Assembly: GCA_002282445.1 (NCBI GenBank) | Contig: NCJK01000001.1 | Location: 248,001 to 312,000 of the forward strand | Origin: Burkholderiales bacterium 39-55-53 | Lineage (GTDB): Bacteria > Pseudomonadota > Gammaproteobacteria > Burkholderiales > Burkholderiaceae_C | Reading direction: 5' to 3' | Length of the DNA: 64,000 nucleotides | In this document: piece after piece, positions 8,896-18,147 of the stretch | Numbering within the stretch: the stretch's first letter is position 1 | How the letters are laid out: each line of letters starts with the position of its first letter | Position numbers and translations under genes: made by a program | Notes under the pieces: model-generated | Databases searched by the model: none | Told to the model about the DNA's origin: nothing | The model's input: the letters and a program-made list of their open reading frames with translations, nothing else

Positions 8896-11145
8896 TTACT
8901 TTCGAGAACGTCGGCTCTTCGCGCCGGTTTTTTTGTCAGCGGTTTTACCTGAGCGTCCAGAAGACGATTTGGGTTCACCACGTCCGCCCTTGCCACTTAT
9001 TTTGGTAAAAGCTTTTTTCACCGCCGTTTTGAAGTTTTGCATGGGAGAACCCGCAGCGTCTTTGCCATTGCGTGGCAACAGCTCATCGGCTTCACGCACC
9101 AAGCGGAAATCAATCTTGCGGCCATCGAGATCCACGCGGCTCACCTGAATGCGCACGCGAGAACCAATGCCATAGCGAATGCCTGTGCGCTCACCGCGCA
9201 GCTCTTGACGCATTTCGTCAAAGCGGAAGTATTCACCACCGAGTTCGGTGATGTGAACCAAGCCTTCGACATACATCGCATCCAAAGTCACAAACAAACC
9301 AAAGCCTGTGGCCGAAGTGACAACGCCACCGTACTCTTCACCCAAATGCTCGCGCATGTATTTGCACTTCAGCCAAGCCTCCACATCACGGCTCGCCTCA
9401 TCGGCACGGCGTTCGTTGGCACTGCAATGCAAGCCAGCAGCTTCCCACGCTTGTTGGTCTGGCGTCGGTTTGGTTTTGACAACCAATTTGTTTTCTGGTT
9501 CGCGCACCCGCGAGGCCAATCGACGCGCCAGTTTGGCATGCGCCTCACCTGGCGTGGGTAGCGTAGGCAAGGTGTATTTGCGCTTCGTCAGAATTGCTTT
9601 GATGACGCGATGCACCAGCAAGTCGGGGTAACGACGAATTGGGCTAGTGAAGTGGGTGTAAGCCTCGAACGCCAAGCCAAAGTGGCCATTGTTGTCGGGC
9701 GTGTACACCGCTTGCGACATGGAGCGCAACAACATCGAATGAATTTGCTGCGCATCTGGGCGCTCTTTGGTCGCATCAGCAATCGCTTGAAATTCTGAAG
9801 GCTTGGGCTTGTCGCCGACCGTCATTCCCACACCCGTCGCTTTGAGATAGCCGCGCAGGACATCAATCTTTTCGGGCGTTGGGCCTTCGTGCACTCGGAA
9901 CAAACCAGGGTGCTTGCTTTGCAAAATAAAGTCTGCGCTACACACGTTGGCGGCCAACATGGCCTCTTCAATCAGTTTGTGCGCATCGTTGCGCACACGC
10001 GGAATGATTTTGTCAATGCGACCACTCTCGTCACACACGATTTGTGTTTCAGTGGTTTCAAAGTCGACCGCACCACGCTCATGACGGGCTTTGAGCAAAG
10101 CCCCATAGACATCGTGCAGGTTGATCAAATCATCAATGCGTTCTTTACGCTTGGCCGCTTCCGGCCCACGTGTGTTCGACAAAATCGCCGCCACTTCGGT
10201 GTACGTGAAGCGCGCATGGCTGAACATCACTGCTGGGTAAAACTGATAAGCCTCTACATTGCCTGATGCGTTGATCATCATGTCGCACACCATGCACAAG
10301 CGCTCGACATCTGGGTTCAATGAACACAAACCATTCGAGAGCTTCTCGGGCAACATCGGAATCACACGGCGCGGGAAGTACACGCTGGTGGCGCGGTCAT
10401 AGGCGTCCACATCTATCGCGCTGCCGGTTTCCACATAGTTGCTCACGTCGGCAATGGCCACCAACAAGCGCCAGCCTTTGCCCTTGCCCACTTTGGCAGG
10501 TTCGCAATACACAGCATCGTCAAAGTCGCGCGCATCTTCACCATCAATGGTGACCAAGGGCACATCGGTTAAATCAACGCGGCCTTTTTTATCTTCGGGG
10601 CGCACTTTGTCTGGCAGACTGCGCGCCATGGCCAAACAGGCGTCTGAGAACTCATGCGGAACGCCGTACTTACGCACAGCAATTTCGATTTCCATGCCGG
10701 GGTCATCGACCTCACCCAACACTTCTTTGATGCGGCCCACAGGTTGGCCATATAAGCTGGGTGGCTCGGTCAGTTCAACCACCACCACTTGGCCGACCAA
10801 CGCCTTGGCGGTCGCACCTTTGTTGATCAAGACATCTTGGCCGTAACGCTTGTCTTCGGGCGCCACCAACCACACACCGCTCTCTTGCAGCAAACGACCA
10901 ATGATGGGTTGCTTCGAGCGTTCCAAAATTTCAACCACACGCCCCTCTGGACGGCCTTTGCGGTCTAAGCGAACAACACGTGCTTTGACGCGGTCACGGT
11001 GCAACACCGCGCGCATTTCGTTGGGGGGCAAAAAGATGTCTGGCGCGCCATCATCACGTTGCACAAAGCCATGTCCATCACGGTGACCCGAGACGGTTCC
11101 TTCAAACTCTTCCAGTAAACCACTGGTATGCGCGGAATTCTTGAT
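8896..11145 (-). CDS. rnr: Ribonuclease R (start codon uncertain)
   Basis: RNase R is a processive 3'-5' exoribonuclease that degrades structured RNA. An N-terminal cold-shock/OB region with the GHRDGHGF block is followed by the RNB catalytic domain with the metal-binding DGEDARDFDD, an S1 domain and a Lys/Ser-rich basic tail. No ATG, GTG or TTG lies in frame between the conserved N-terminus and a GTG at 11196, which is inside the antisense of tRNA-Leu and lacks a ribosome binding site. The start given is an AUC codon placed 6 bases after AGGAAAGAGAGG, yielding 749 residues. This start is inference; the maximal frame reaches 11196, and a CUG at residue 28 of that frame is another option. Confidence 0.9.
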   Translation of the reverse strand: MKNSAHTSGLLEEFEGTVSGHRDGHGFVQRDDGAPDIFLPPNEMRAVLHRDRVKARVVRLDRKGRPEGRVVEILERSKQPIIGRLLQESGVWLVAPEDKRYGQDVLINKGATAKALVGQVVVVELTEPPSLYGQPVGRIKEVLGEVDDPGMEIEIAVRKYGVPHEFSDACLAMARSLPDKVRPEDKKGRVDLTDVPLVTIDGEDARDFDDAVYCEPAKVGKGKGWRLLVAIADVSNYVETGSAIDVDAYDRATSVYFPRRVIPMLPEKLSNGLCSLNPDVERLCMVCDMMINASGNVEAYQFYPAVMFSHARFTYTEVAAILSNTRGPEAAKRKERIDDLINLHDVYGALLKARHERGAVDFETTETQIVCDESGRIDKIIPRVRNDAHKLIEEAMLAANVCSADFILQSKHPGLFRVHEGPTPEKIDVLRGYLKATGVGMTVGDKPKPSEFQAIADATKERPDAQQIHSMLLRSMSQAVYTPDNNGHFGLAFEAYTHFTSPIRRYPDLLVHRVIKAILTKRKYTLPTLPTPGEAHAKLARRLASRVREPENKLVVKTKPTPDQQAWEAAGLHCSANERRADEASRDVEAWLKCKYMREHLGEEYGGVVTSATGFGLFVTLDAMYVEGLVHITELGGEYFRFDEMRQELRGERTGIRYGIGSRVRIQVSRVDLDGRKIDFRLVREADELLPRNGKDAAGSPMQNFKTAVKKAFTKISGKGGRGEPKSSSGRSGKTADKKTGAKSRRSRK

Positions 11146-11150
11146 ACAAT
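11145..11150 (+). promoter_or_regulatory. -10 element for tRNA-Leu, overlapping the rnr start
   Basis: TACAAT lies 18 bases before the mature 5' end of tRNA-Leu, preceded by a TTGA that does not form a spaced -35. The hexamer coincides with the proposed rnr start region on the other strand, so the two genes share this DNA. Confidence 0.4.
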
Positions 11151-11168
11151 GCCTCTCTTTCCTGAAAT

Positions 11169-11253
<85 letters not shown>

Positions 11254-11267
11254 ATATAAGTTAAATG

Positions 11268-11299
11268 AAAGCCACCTTCTCAGGTGGCTTTTGTTTTTT
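11268..11299 (+). terminator. Intrinsic terminator after tRNA-Leu
   Basis: AAAGCCACCT and AGGTGGCTTT form a perfect 10-bp stem around loop TCTC, followed by TGTTTTTTG. It ends tRNA-Leu transcription. As the arms begin with AAA it may partly serve the convergent rimO transcript as well. Confidence 0.85.
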
Positions 11300-11305
11300 G
11301 TGAAT

Positions 11306-12688
11306 TTAAATCGGTAATGCGACAAGATCGTGACCGTCTGTCGCCACCACTTTGGCACGGGTGAATTCACCCACTTTGAGCACTTTGCTGAGTTTTTCAG
11401 GCGGCAAGAGCTTCACCACACCATCAATCTCAGGCGCATCGGCATAGCTACGGCCCACGCCACCTTTGCGGCCACCGGCAGGCGCTGAGTCGACCAACAC
11501 TTGGATGGTTGAACCAATGCGACGCTTGAGCTTGGCAATCGATACCTCTTCGGCCACCGCCATGAAGCGGGCTTGACGTTCTTCACGCACCTCTTGCGGC
11601 AACATGCCCGGAATGTCGTTGGCAGCAGCGCCGTCCACAGGGCTGTAGGCAAAGCAACCCGCACGGTCAATTTCGGCTTCACGAACAAAGTTGAGCAAGT
11701 GCTCAAACTCTTCTTCAGTCTCACCCGGAAAACCTGCAATGAAGGTGCTGCGAATCACAATTTGCGGGCACAGCTCGCGCCAGCGTGCAATGCGCTCCAG
11801 GTTTTTCTCGCCGCTGGCTGGGCGCTTCATACGCTTCAACACATCGGGGTGGCTGTGCTGGAACGGCACATCTAAATAAGGCAACACGTGACCTGTGGCC
11901 ATCAGAGGGATGATGTCATCCACGCTGGGGTATGGGTACACATAGTGCAAACGCACCCACGCGCCATAGGTTTGAGCCAACTTGGCCAAGGCTTGCGCCA
12001 GCTCTAAGGTACGCGTCTTGATGGGCTGGCCATCAAAGAAACCAGTGACGTACTTCACATCCACACCGTAGGCCGATGTGTCTTGGCTAATCACCAACAG
12101 TTCTTTCACACCACCTTCAAACAAAGCGCGTGCTTCTTTGAGCACATCACCAATTGGGCGGCTCACCAAATCACCACGCATGGACGGGATGATGCAAAAC
12201 GTGCAACGGTGGTTACAGCCTTCGCTGATTTTCAAATATGCATAGTGCTTGGGCGTGAGCTTGACGCCCGCTTCACCAAAGCTATTGGGTACCAAGTCGA
12301 TGAAGGGGTCATGCGGCTTGGGCAGATGCGCGTGTACGGCGTCCATTACCTCTTGCGTGGCGTGTGGGCCAGTAACGGCCAACACGCTGGGGTGCATTTC
12401 CATCACCAAGTTGGCACCGCCTTCGGCTTGGCGTGCGCCTAGGCAACCAGTCACAATGACTTTGCCGTTTTCGGCCAAAGCTTCACCAATGGTGTCTAGG
12501 CTTTCTTTCACGGCGTCATCAATGAAGCCGCAGGTGTTGACGATGACTAAATCAGCGCCAGCAAAAGTTTTAGAGGTTTGATAACCCTCGGCGCTGAGTT
12601 GCGTCAAGATCAATTCGGAGTCGGTCAAAGCCTTGGGACAGCCCAAGCTCACAAAGCCAACTTTTGGTGCGTTCATTACTTCGGTCAT
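11306..12688 (-). CDS. rimO: Ribosomal protein S12 methylthiotransferase RimO
   Basis: RimO is a radical-SAM enzyme that methylthiolates Asp of ribosomal protein S12 using two [4Fe-4S] clusters. The N-terminal cluster cysteines are C17 ([12 protein letters not shown]), C53 (NTCGF) and C82 (TGCLG). The radical-SAM cluster is C158, C162 and C165 in [15 protein letters not shown] domain closes the protein. The [15 protein letters not shown] start distinguishes it from MiaB. The length of 460 is normal. Its start overlaps the phaR stop by four bases, so it is likely cotranscribed with phaR. Confidence 0.96.
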   Translation of the reverse strand: MTEVMNAPKVGFVSLGCPKALTDSELILTQLSAEGYQTSKTFAGADLVIVNTCGFIDDAVKESLDTIGEALAENGKVIVTGCLGARQAEGGANLVMEMHPSVLAVTGPHATQEVMDAVHAHLPKPHDPFIDLVPNSFGEAGVKLTPKHYAYLKISEGCNHRCTFCIIPSMRGDLVSRPIGDVLKEARALFEGGVKELLVISQDTSAYGVDVKYVTGFFDGQPIKTRTLELAQALAKLAQTYGAWVRLHYVYPYPSVDDIIPLMATGHVLPYLDVPFQHSHPDVLKRMKRPASGEKNLERIARWRELCPQIVIRSTFIAGFPGETEEEFEHLLNFVREAEIDRAGCFAYSPVDGAAANDIPGMLPQEVREERQARFMAVAEEVSIAKLKRRIGSTIQVLVDSAPAGGRKGGVGRSYADAPEIDGVVKLLPPEKLSKVLKVGEFTRAKVVATDGHDLVALPI

Positions 12689-13131
12689 TTACGGTTCAGC
12701 CCCATCACATCCATCATGTGTTCGGTTTGTTTTTGCAATTGTTCGGCATAGCTGCTCACCAATGTAGGCACGATGGGCAGTTGTGGAACGTTGTCCATGA
12801 ACGTTTGCACGTTCTTCTCTAGGTAAGAACCCATGAAGCCCTGCATCGAATGCCCATAAAAGCGAATGATGTTGGCCAAGACCTGTTCGGTCAGGATGGG
12901 TGCACCTTCTGACTCATGCTCCAAGATGATTTGCAACAAGATGCTACGCGTCAGGTCTTCGCCCGACTTGGCATCGACCACCCGAAACGGGGTGTTGTGC
13001 ATCACCAGTTGTTTGATGTCCGCCAAGGCCACATAGCTGGATGACGCGGTGTCATACAAGCGGCGATTGGGATACTTCTTGATCACGCGTTCTTGCGTGT
13101 CATCTGAAGTGCTTGATTTTTTGCTGCTCAT
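12685..13131 (-). CDS. phaR: Polyhydroxyalkanoate synthesis repressor PhaR
   Basis: PhaR senses PHB and represses phasin and other PHB genes until granules form. The 148-residue product has the N-terminal DNA-binding domain with [25 protein letters not shown] sequence at about 18-38, and the C-terminal PHB-accumulation domain with the [11 protein letters not shown] block. The family start is clear. Upstream lies a terminator hairpin for tRNA-Val, so its own promoter must be in the short gap after that hairpin or transcription must read through. Two candidate target sites are seen upstream of the phasin and phaZ genes in this window. Confidence 0.95.
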   Translation of the reverse strand: MSSKKSSTSDDTQERVIKKYPNRRLYDTASSSYVALADIKQLVMHNTPFRVVDAKSGEDLTRSILLQIILEHESEGAPILTEQVLANIIRFYGHSMQGFMGSYLEKNVQTFMDNVPQLPIVPTLVSSYAEQLQKQTEHMMDVMGLNRK

Positions 13132-13150
13132 GAAGTCAGCTCCCGTTGAA

Positions 13151-13188
13151 AGAGAAAAGCCCAGTACTGTTCAAACAGTGCCGGGCTT
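13151..13188 (-). terminator. Terminator between tRNA-Val(GAC) and phaR
   Basis: On the minus strand AAGCCCGGCACTGTTT is followed by GAACAGTACTGGGCTT, a long stem with two mismatches, then TTCTCTTT. It follows the tRNA-Val 3' end by about 15 bases. Confidence 0.65.
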
Positions 13189-13202
13189 GACGGGGAACAA
13201 TA

Positions 13203-13279
13203 TGGTAGGCGCGATTGGAATCGAACCAACGACCCCCACCATGTCAAGGTGGTGCTCTAACCAACTGAGCTACGCGCCT
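13203..13279 (-). tRNA. tRNA-Val (anticodon GAC)
   Basis: The acceptor AGGCGCG pairs with CGCGCCT, followed by A and an encoded CCA. The D-arm TAGCTCAGTTGG, the anticodon stem CCACC/GGTGG with loop TTGACAT (anticodon GAC), and the T-loop TTCGATT are all standard. It lies between relA and phaR on the same strand. Confidence 0.97.
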
Positions 13280-13297
13280 ACATTGTTCGAAGCTGAA

Positions 13298-13306
13298 AGT
13301 ATAGCA
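13298..13306 (-). promoter_or_regulatory. Extended -10 promoter for tRNA-Val(GAC)
   Basis: The minus strand reads TGCTATACT about 20 bases before the mature tRNA 5' end, just after the relA stop. The spacing suits a tRNA promoter; no clear -35 is seen. Confidence 0.45.
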
Positions 13307-13310
13307 GACT

Positions 13311-15506
13311 TCAGCGACGTTTCGCCGTCCGCACCCCACGCACCTCTTTGACCAAGCCCAAAACCTTTTGCAAGCGGCGTGAATCGCCCACCTCCACGGT
13401 GAAGGTCATCCACGCCAAGTCTTTCACTGACTGGGTTTGCACGCCAATCACGTTCATCTTTTCTTTGGCAAAGACTTCCGAAATGTCGCGTAGCAAGCCC
13501 TGACGGTCCAAAGCTTCGATGTTCACATCCACCGGATAGACCAAGGCTTGCGCCGAAGCTGACTGCCCCCAGTCCACCTCAATCACACGGTCACCGCTGC
13601 GCAACGCCATTTGACGGAAGTTGCCGCAATCGGCACGGTGAATGCTCACGCCTTTGCCGCGTGTGACAAAACCACGAATCTCATCAGGCGGCGCGGGCTT
13701 GCAGCATTTGCTGAGTTGCGTGAGCAGCGAATCAATGCCCACAACCAACACGCCACTCTTAGAAGCTTTGTCGTTAGGCTTGGCTTTCTTCAGGCGTACA
13801 TAGTCATCCGCCACCATGGGCGCGGCTGGGGGATTGAGCAATGTCTCAATGTTGCGCAGCGAAAACTCGTCCTTGCCCACCAATTCAAACAAGGCTTCGG
13901 CCGACTTAAAGCCCAACTGCGAAGCCAAGTCGTCCAGCTTCATCGCGGTTTTGCCTTCGCGCTGCAAGAGCTTTTCTACAGCCTCGCGCCCTTTGGCCGC
14001 TGTTTCTTGCATGGCTTGGGCGTTGAACCACGCCCTCACCTTCGAACGCGCACGTGAGCTGGCCAAGAAGCCCAATTCGGGGTTGAGCCAGTCACGCGAA
14101 GGACCGCCTTCCTTGATGGCGGTCACCTCCACCGTCTGGCCGTTTTTGAGCTGCGTGTTCAGCGGGACCATCGCGCCATCCACACGCGCACCGCGGCAAC
14201 GGTGGCCGAGATTGGTGTGCAAGGTGTAGGCAAAGTCAATCGGTGTGCCACCTTGGGGCAGCTCGACCACGGCAGCATCTGGCGTGAGCACATAAATGCG
14301 ATCGCTCAGCGCATCGGTGGTGGCTTGGCTTTGCGCATCGGCCGACAGCTCACGCTCCCACGCCAAGAGTTGCCGCAGCACAGCAATCTTGGCGTCGTAA
14401 TCGCCAGAGGCGCTCACACCCGCATAACCTTTGGTGCCCGCTTCTTTGTACGCCCAGTGCGCAGCCACGCCATGCTCGGCATGGTCATGCATCTCTTGGG
14501 TGCGGATTTGAATTTCAATCGGACGGCCTTGCGCATCCCGCACCACCGTGTGCAAGGACTGGTAGCCATTCGATTTGGGCTTGGCGATGTAATCGTCAAA
14601 CTCCGAATCAATCGGTGAGAACTGTGTATGTACTAAGCTAAGCGTGGCGTAGCAATCGGGCACAGCAGGCACAACCACACGCAGCGCACGCACGTCAAAC
14701 ACACGTGAAAAGTCCAGAGACTTGCCACGCATTTTTTTCACAATGCTGTAGATGTGTTTGGGTCGCCCTGCCACTTGCGCCGTGACACCTTGGGTTTTTA
14801 AGTCAGCCTCTAGGCTTTCGCGCAACTGCACCATGTAGTTCTCGCGCTCGACACGTTTTTCGTCGAGCAGCTTGGCAATTTCACGGTAGGTATCAGGCTC
14901 AAGAAAGCGGAAAGACAAATCTTCCATCTCCCATTTGATTTGCCAAATACCCAAACGGTTGGCCAATGGCGCAAACACATGCAAGGACTCATACGCCAAA
15001 CTGTGCGGCACTGGCAGCTTGCTGGCGGCAAAGTGGCGCAAGGTTTGCAGGCGCGAAGCCAAGCGCAGCAGCACCACACGCAAATCACGAGAAAACGCCA
15101 GCAACATCTTGCGCACGTTCTCGGTTTGCAAAGCTGCCACTTGTGATTCAGCTGCCACAGCACGAGCTTGGCGCTGCACACGAATCAAGCGCGTGGTTTC
15201 CAAAGCCAACTCGGCGTAACTTGCACCAAAGGCTTTGGCAATCACCTCCTCTGGCTTTTGCAAATGTTCTGAGGCATAAACCAAGTAGCAAGCGGCTTGC
15301 ATAGCCTCAGAGCCGCCAATCACACTCAAGATTTGGGCGGCCGCATCCGCATGCGCCAACACGTCTTCGCCTGTATCCAGCGTCGCGCCCATCAGCAAAG
15401 GCTGTGCAAAGGCCCGCGCCCGCGTCAGCGCCTCAAGCTGATCTGGCAAATCTTGCAACGTGGCGCTCAAGAGCGAGCTGCGCTGCGTTTCTCCGTTATG
15501 TTTCAT
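13311..15506 (-). CDS. relA: RelA-type (p)ppGpp synthetase
   Basis: The enzyme makes the alarmone (p)ppGpp from ATP and GTP/GDP when ribosomes stall on uncharged tRNA. The order is a pseudo-hydrolase domain (about 1-200), a synthetase domain with RVFDVRALRVVV and KSNGYQSLHTVV near 270-340, a TGS domain near 430, and a C-terminal ACT domain. The hydrolase HD motif is lost: the place of HDxxED reads YASEHL. This argues for monofunctional RelA rather than bifunctional SpoT/Rel. The length of 731 is usual. The gene is divergent from bdhA. Confidence 0.94.
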   Translation of the reverse strand: MKHNGETQRSSLLSATLQDLPDQLEALTRARAFAQPLLMGATLDTGEDVLAHADAAAQILSVIGGSEAMQAACYLVYASEHLQKPEEVIAKAFGASYAELALETTRLIRVQRQARAVAAESQVAALQTENVRKMLLAFSRDLRVVLLRLASRLQTLRHFAASKLPVPHSLAYESLHVFAPLANRLGIWQIKWEMEDLSFRFLEPDTYREIAKLLDEKRVERENYMVQLRESLEADLKTQGVTAQVAGRPKHIYSIVKKMRGKSLDFSRVFDVRALRVVVPAVPDCYATLSLVHTQFSPIDSEFDDYIAKPKSNGYQSLHTVVRDAQGRPIEIQIRTQEMHDHAEHGVAAHWAYKEAGTKGYAGVSASGDYDAKIAVLRQLLAWERELSADAQSQATTDALSDRIYVLTPDAAVVELPQGGTPIDFAYTLHTNLGHRCRGARVDGAMVPLNTQLKNGQTVEVTAIKEGGPSRDWLNPELGFLASSRARSKVRAWFNAQAMQETAAKGREAVEKLLQREGKTAMKLDDLASQLGFKSAEALFELVGKDEFSLRNIETLLNPPAAPMVADDYVRLKKAKPNDKASKSGVLVVGIDSLLTQLSKCCKPAPPDEIRGFVTRGKGVSIHRADCGNFRQMALRSGDRVIEVDWGQSASAQALVYPVDVNIEALDRQGLLRDISEVFAKEKMNVIGVQTQSVKDLAWMTFTVEVGDSRRLQKVLGLVKEVRGVRTAKRR

Positions 15507-15568
15507 GTAAGCCGCAAAACCGCATAATGTCTATAGGTTTCTCATCGTAATGCATGGAGTTTTCAAAA

Positions 15569-16351
15569 ATGTCAGAACGCACTCTCGTCGGTAAAACAGC
15601 TTTGGTCACCGGTTCCACCAGTGGCATTGGTTTGGGTATTGCCAAAGCCTTGGCTCAACAAGGCGCCAACATCATTCTCAATGGCTTTGGTGACGTCGAC
15701 GGCCCCAAAGCAGAAGTAGCAGCCATGGGCGTCAAAGTGGCTTACCACGGCGCAGACATGAGCAAAGCCGCTGACATTGAAGCCATGATGAAATTTTCTG
15801 CTGACACCTTTGGTGGCGTGGATATTTTGGTGAATAACGCCGGCATTCAGCATGTGGCTTCGGTCGAAGACTTTCCCGTCGAACGCTGGGACGCCATCAT
15901 CGCCATCAACCTCAGCAGCGCTTTCCACACCTCGCGCTTGGCCTTGCCCTACATGCAAAAACAAAACTGGGGCCGCATCATCAACGTAGCCTCCATTCAC
16001 GGCTTGGTGGGCTCTGCGCAAAAGTCTGCCTATGTGGCGGCTAAACACGGCATTGTGGGCTTGACCAAAGTCACTGCACTAGAGAACGCAACCACTGGCG
16101 TGACCTGTAACGCCATCTGCCCAGGCTGGGTGCTCACCCCCTTGGTTCAAAAGCAAGTGGATGCCAAGGCCGCTGCACTCAACATCTCAAATGATGAAGC
16201 CATCAAGCTGCTCTTGGGTGAAAAAGAACCTTCTATGCAATTCACCACACCAGAAGAACTGGGTGAGTTGGCCGTGTTCTTTTGCTCTAAAGCTGGAAAC
16301 AACGTGCGAGGCGTGGCTTGGAATATGGATGGGGGCTGGACGGCGCAGTAA
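15569..16351 (+). CDS. bdhA: 3-hydroxybutyrate dehydrogenase
   Basis: This NAD-dependent short-chain dehydrogenase oxidises 3-hydroxybutyrate to acetoacetate in PHB and ketone-body catabolism. The product starts MSERTLVGKTALVTG and carries the cofactor motif TGSTSGIG, the NNAGIQHV block, catalytic Ser/Tyr/Lys in the ASIHGLVGSAQKSAYVAAKHG region, and CPGWVLTPLV after it, which is characteristic of BdhA. I chose the ATG with GGAG 9 bases upstream over another 15 bases earlier. It fits with PhaR, phasin and PhaZ elsewhere in the window. It is divergent from relA. Confidence 0.92.
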   Translation: MSERTLVGKTALVTGSTSGIGLGIAKALAQQGANIILNGFGDVDGPKAEVAAMGVKVAYHGADMSKAADIEAMMKFSADTFGGVDILVNNAGIQHVASVEDFPVERWDAIIAINLSSAFHTSRLALPYMQKQNWGRIINVASIHGLVGSAQKSAYVAAKHGIVGLTKVTALENATTGVTCNAICPGWVLTPLVQKQVDAKAAALNISNDEAIKLLLGEKEPSMQFTTPEELGELAVFFCSKAGNNVRGVAWNMDGGWTAQ

Positions 16352-16362
16352 AATATTTATGG

Positions 16363-16442
16363 AGATTTAGCTATATTTGTAATACTAAATAATTATGTTC
16401 AAACATTTTTCTACTTACAATTACAACGTACTAGCTAAATCT
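16363..16442. repeat. AT-rich gap with 11-bp inverted repeat upstream of the HTH gene
   Basis: AGATTTAGCTA at 16363-16373 is exactly complementary to TAGCTAAATCT at 16432-16442. A second, inner pair is TTGTAAT near 16378 and ATTACAA near 16420. The 107-base gap is markedly more AT-rich than its neighbours. It may hold the promoter and operators of the regulator gene; a TACAAT at 16416-16421 could be a -10. Confidence 0.5.
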
Positions 16443-16458
16443 GACTTACCTTCGAGGT

Positions 16459-16875
16459 ATGACACAAATCTACCCAAAAGAAACAAGCAAATTTGCAGAC
16501 CGCTTTCGCGCTGCGCTCAAAGATGCGGGTGTGCGCGTTTCTGCAACTGTCGTAGCTAACGAGTTTAACTTGCGCTACTGGGGTGAGGGAATTTCATCTC
16601 ACGCCGCACGCAATTGGCTCATGGGTGTGTCCATCCCCAAGCAAGACAAACTCTTGGTCTTGTCGAAGTGGCTCAAAATTTCGCCTGAAGGTTTGTTGTT
16701 TGGCACGCCACCACCCCGCCCTGCAGATGAAGCTTTGACCGACGAGCGCATCAACTTGGTCGACCAACAGCTGATTTCACGCTACTTCGCTTTACAACCC
16801 GAACACCGTCGTGTGGTGCGCGAAGTGGTCGAAGGTTTAGCGGCCTTAGGCCCTAAACCTCCTAGCCATCAATAA
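16459..16875 (+). CDS. Small helix-turn-helix transcriptional regulator (XRE-like), function unknown
   Basis: The 138-residue product resembles phage-repressor/XRE-type DNA-binding proteins. Residues about 10-75 look like a helical HTH domain, with [20 protein letters not shown] as the likely recognition region and [15 protein letters not shown] as its end. The rest is Arg/Glu-rich and ends in a short Pro-containing tail. No sensory domain is visible. The AT-rich upstream gap with inverted repeats suggests autoregulation. Its 3' end overlaps the convergent ispF by 7 bases. I cannot name its targets. Confidence 0.75.
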   Translation: MTQIYPKETSKFADRFRAALKDAGVRVSATVVANEFNLRYWGEGISSHAARNWLMGVSIPKQDKLLVLSKWLKISPEGLLFGTPPPRPADEALTDERINLVDQQLISRYFALQPEHRRVVREVVEGLAALGPKPPSHQ

Positions 16876-17351
16876 ATCAGCGCTACTGCACGAGCTTCCA
16901 TACTTAGGCCCTGTCCCACAGGGCCTATTTTTTCGGCTGTCTTGGCCTTCACATTCACGCGCGACACATCAATCTCTAACGCCTCAGCAATGCGTTGGCA
17001 CATGGCTGGCATGTGGGCTGCCAACTTAGGAGCTTGCGCAATCACGGTGCTGTCGATGTTGCCAATCTGAAAACCTGCTTCACGAACCATCTCGGCCGTC
17101 TTTTGTAGCAACACCCACGAGTCTGCGCCTTTGTAGGCAGCATCTGTGTCTGAGAAGTGCCTGCCAATATCACCTAGCGCTGCAGCACCCAACAAAGCAT
17201 CGGTAATCGCATGTAGCAACACATCGGCATCCGAATGACCTAGCAAGCCATGTGTGTGCTCAATGCGCACACCACCCAGCATCAGCGGGCGGCCTTCCAC
17301 CAGCGCATGCACATCCCAGCCTTCACCAATTCGAAATGAGGGTACGGTCAT
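16869..17351 (-). CDS. ispF: 2-C-methyl-D-erythritol 2,4-cyclodiphosphate synthase
   Basis: IspF converts CDP-ME 2-phosphate to MEcPP in the MEP pathway, acting as a zinc-dependent trimer. The product starts [17 protein letters not shown], with Asp and His of GWDVHAL as metal ligands and [19 protein letters not shown] following. It is 160 residues from the chosen Met; an in-frame Met 15 bases upstream is possible but the family begins here. It lies 27 bases after ispD in the common ispD-ispF order. Confidence 0.96.
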   Translation of the reverse strand: MTVPSFRIGEGWDVHALVEGRPLMLGGVRIEHTHGLLGHSDADVLLHAITDALLGAAALGDIGRHFSDTDAAYKGADSWVLLQKTAEMVREAGFQIGNIDSTVIAQAPKLAAHMPAMCQRIAEALEIDVSRVNVKAKTAEKIGPVGQGLSMEARAVALIY

Positions 17352-17378
17352 CGTGTGTTCTTTCAATAAATCGATGCG

Positions 17379-18089
17379 TCATTGACGCGAATTCAAAATA
17401 GCAGCTGCCAAGGCGAAGTCTTCGGGGTAGGTCACCTTGAAGTTTTGCGCATTGCCGGGCACGAGCAGTGGGCTCAAACCCATTGCCTCGATGGCACTGG
17501 CTTCATCCGTTACTGCAGCACCTGCGTGTTCTAAGGCTTGTAGCAACACGCCTATGCGAAACATTTGCGGCGTTTGCGCCAACCACTTGTCAGACCGGTC
17601 CACCGTTTGGGCCACGCGGCCATTGGCTTCAGCCTTCAGGGTATCGGCCAACTTATGGGCCAGCAAACCGCCCACTGCATCGTCTTGGCAAGCGTCTATC
17701 AATGCGTTGATTTGTTCAGGCGTCACCAAGCAACGCGCAGCATCATGCACCAGTACCCAATCGGTGTCGTGTGCACCCTGCTTCACCAGTTCACGCAAGC
17801 CCGCCAACACGCTCTCTGCGCGAGTCGCCCCACCTGTACGCGATGTATCGAACAAAGGCTGCGGATGCGTGTTCAGCACGCCATCCATAGGCACATCATC
17901 AGGGGCCAACACCAGCACACCTTTGGCCATACGCTGCACACCTGCAAAAGCTTTGAGCGTGTGCACGACCATGGGCAAGCCTGCAATGGCTTGGTATTGT
18001 TTAGGCATGACCGTGCCAGCACGGCTGCCAAAGCCTGCGCATGGAATGACGGCAAAAAAACGAAGAGGACTGTGGGTATGTAAGGACAT
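17379..18089 (-). CDS. ispD: 2-C-methyl-D-erythritol 4-phosphate cytidylyltransferase
   Basis: IspD forms CDP-ME from MEP and CTP, the third step of the MEP pathway. The 236-residue product has the nucleotide-binding VIPCAGFGSRAG...MPKQY near the N-terminus and the VHDAARCLV motif in the middle, followed by TDEASAIEAMG. The start at MSLHTHSPLRFF is chosen because the family's first strand follows at once; the frame is open a further 99 bases upstream. It is divergent from mfd with under 60 bases between. Confidence 0.94.
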   Translation of the reverse strand: MSLHTHSPLRFFAVIPCAGFGSRAGTVMPKQYQAIAGLPMVVHTLKAFAGVQRMAKGVLVLAPDDVPMDGVLNTHPQPLFDTSRTGGATRAESVLAGLRELVKQGAHDTDWVLVHDAARCLVTPEQINALIDACQDDAVGGLLAHKLADTLKAEANGRVAQTVDRSDKWLAQTPQMFRIGVLLQALEHAGAAVTDEASAIEAMGLSPLLVPGNAQNFKVTYPEDFALAAAILNSRQ

Positions 18090-18147
18090 TGAATAGGTTT
18101 GAGCCTCAGCAAATAGAAAGCTCAGCCCCCATTCTAGAATTACCCCA

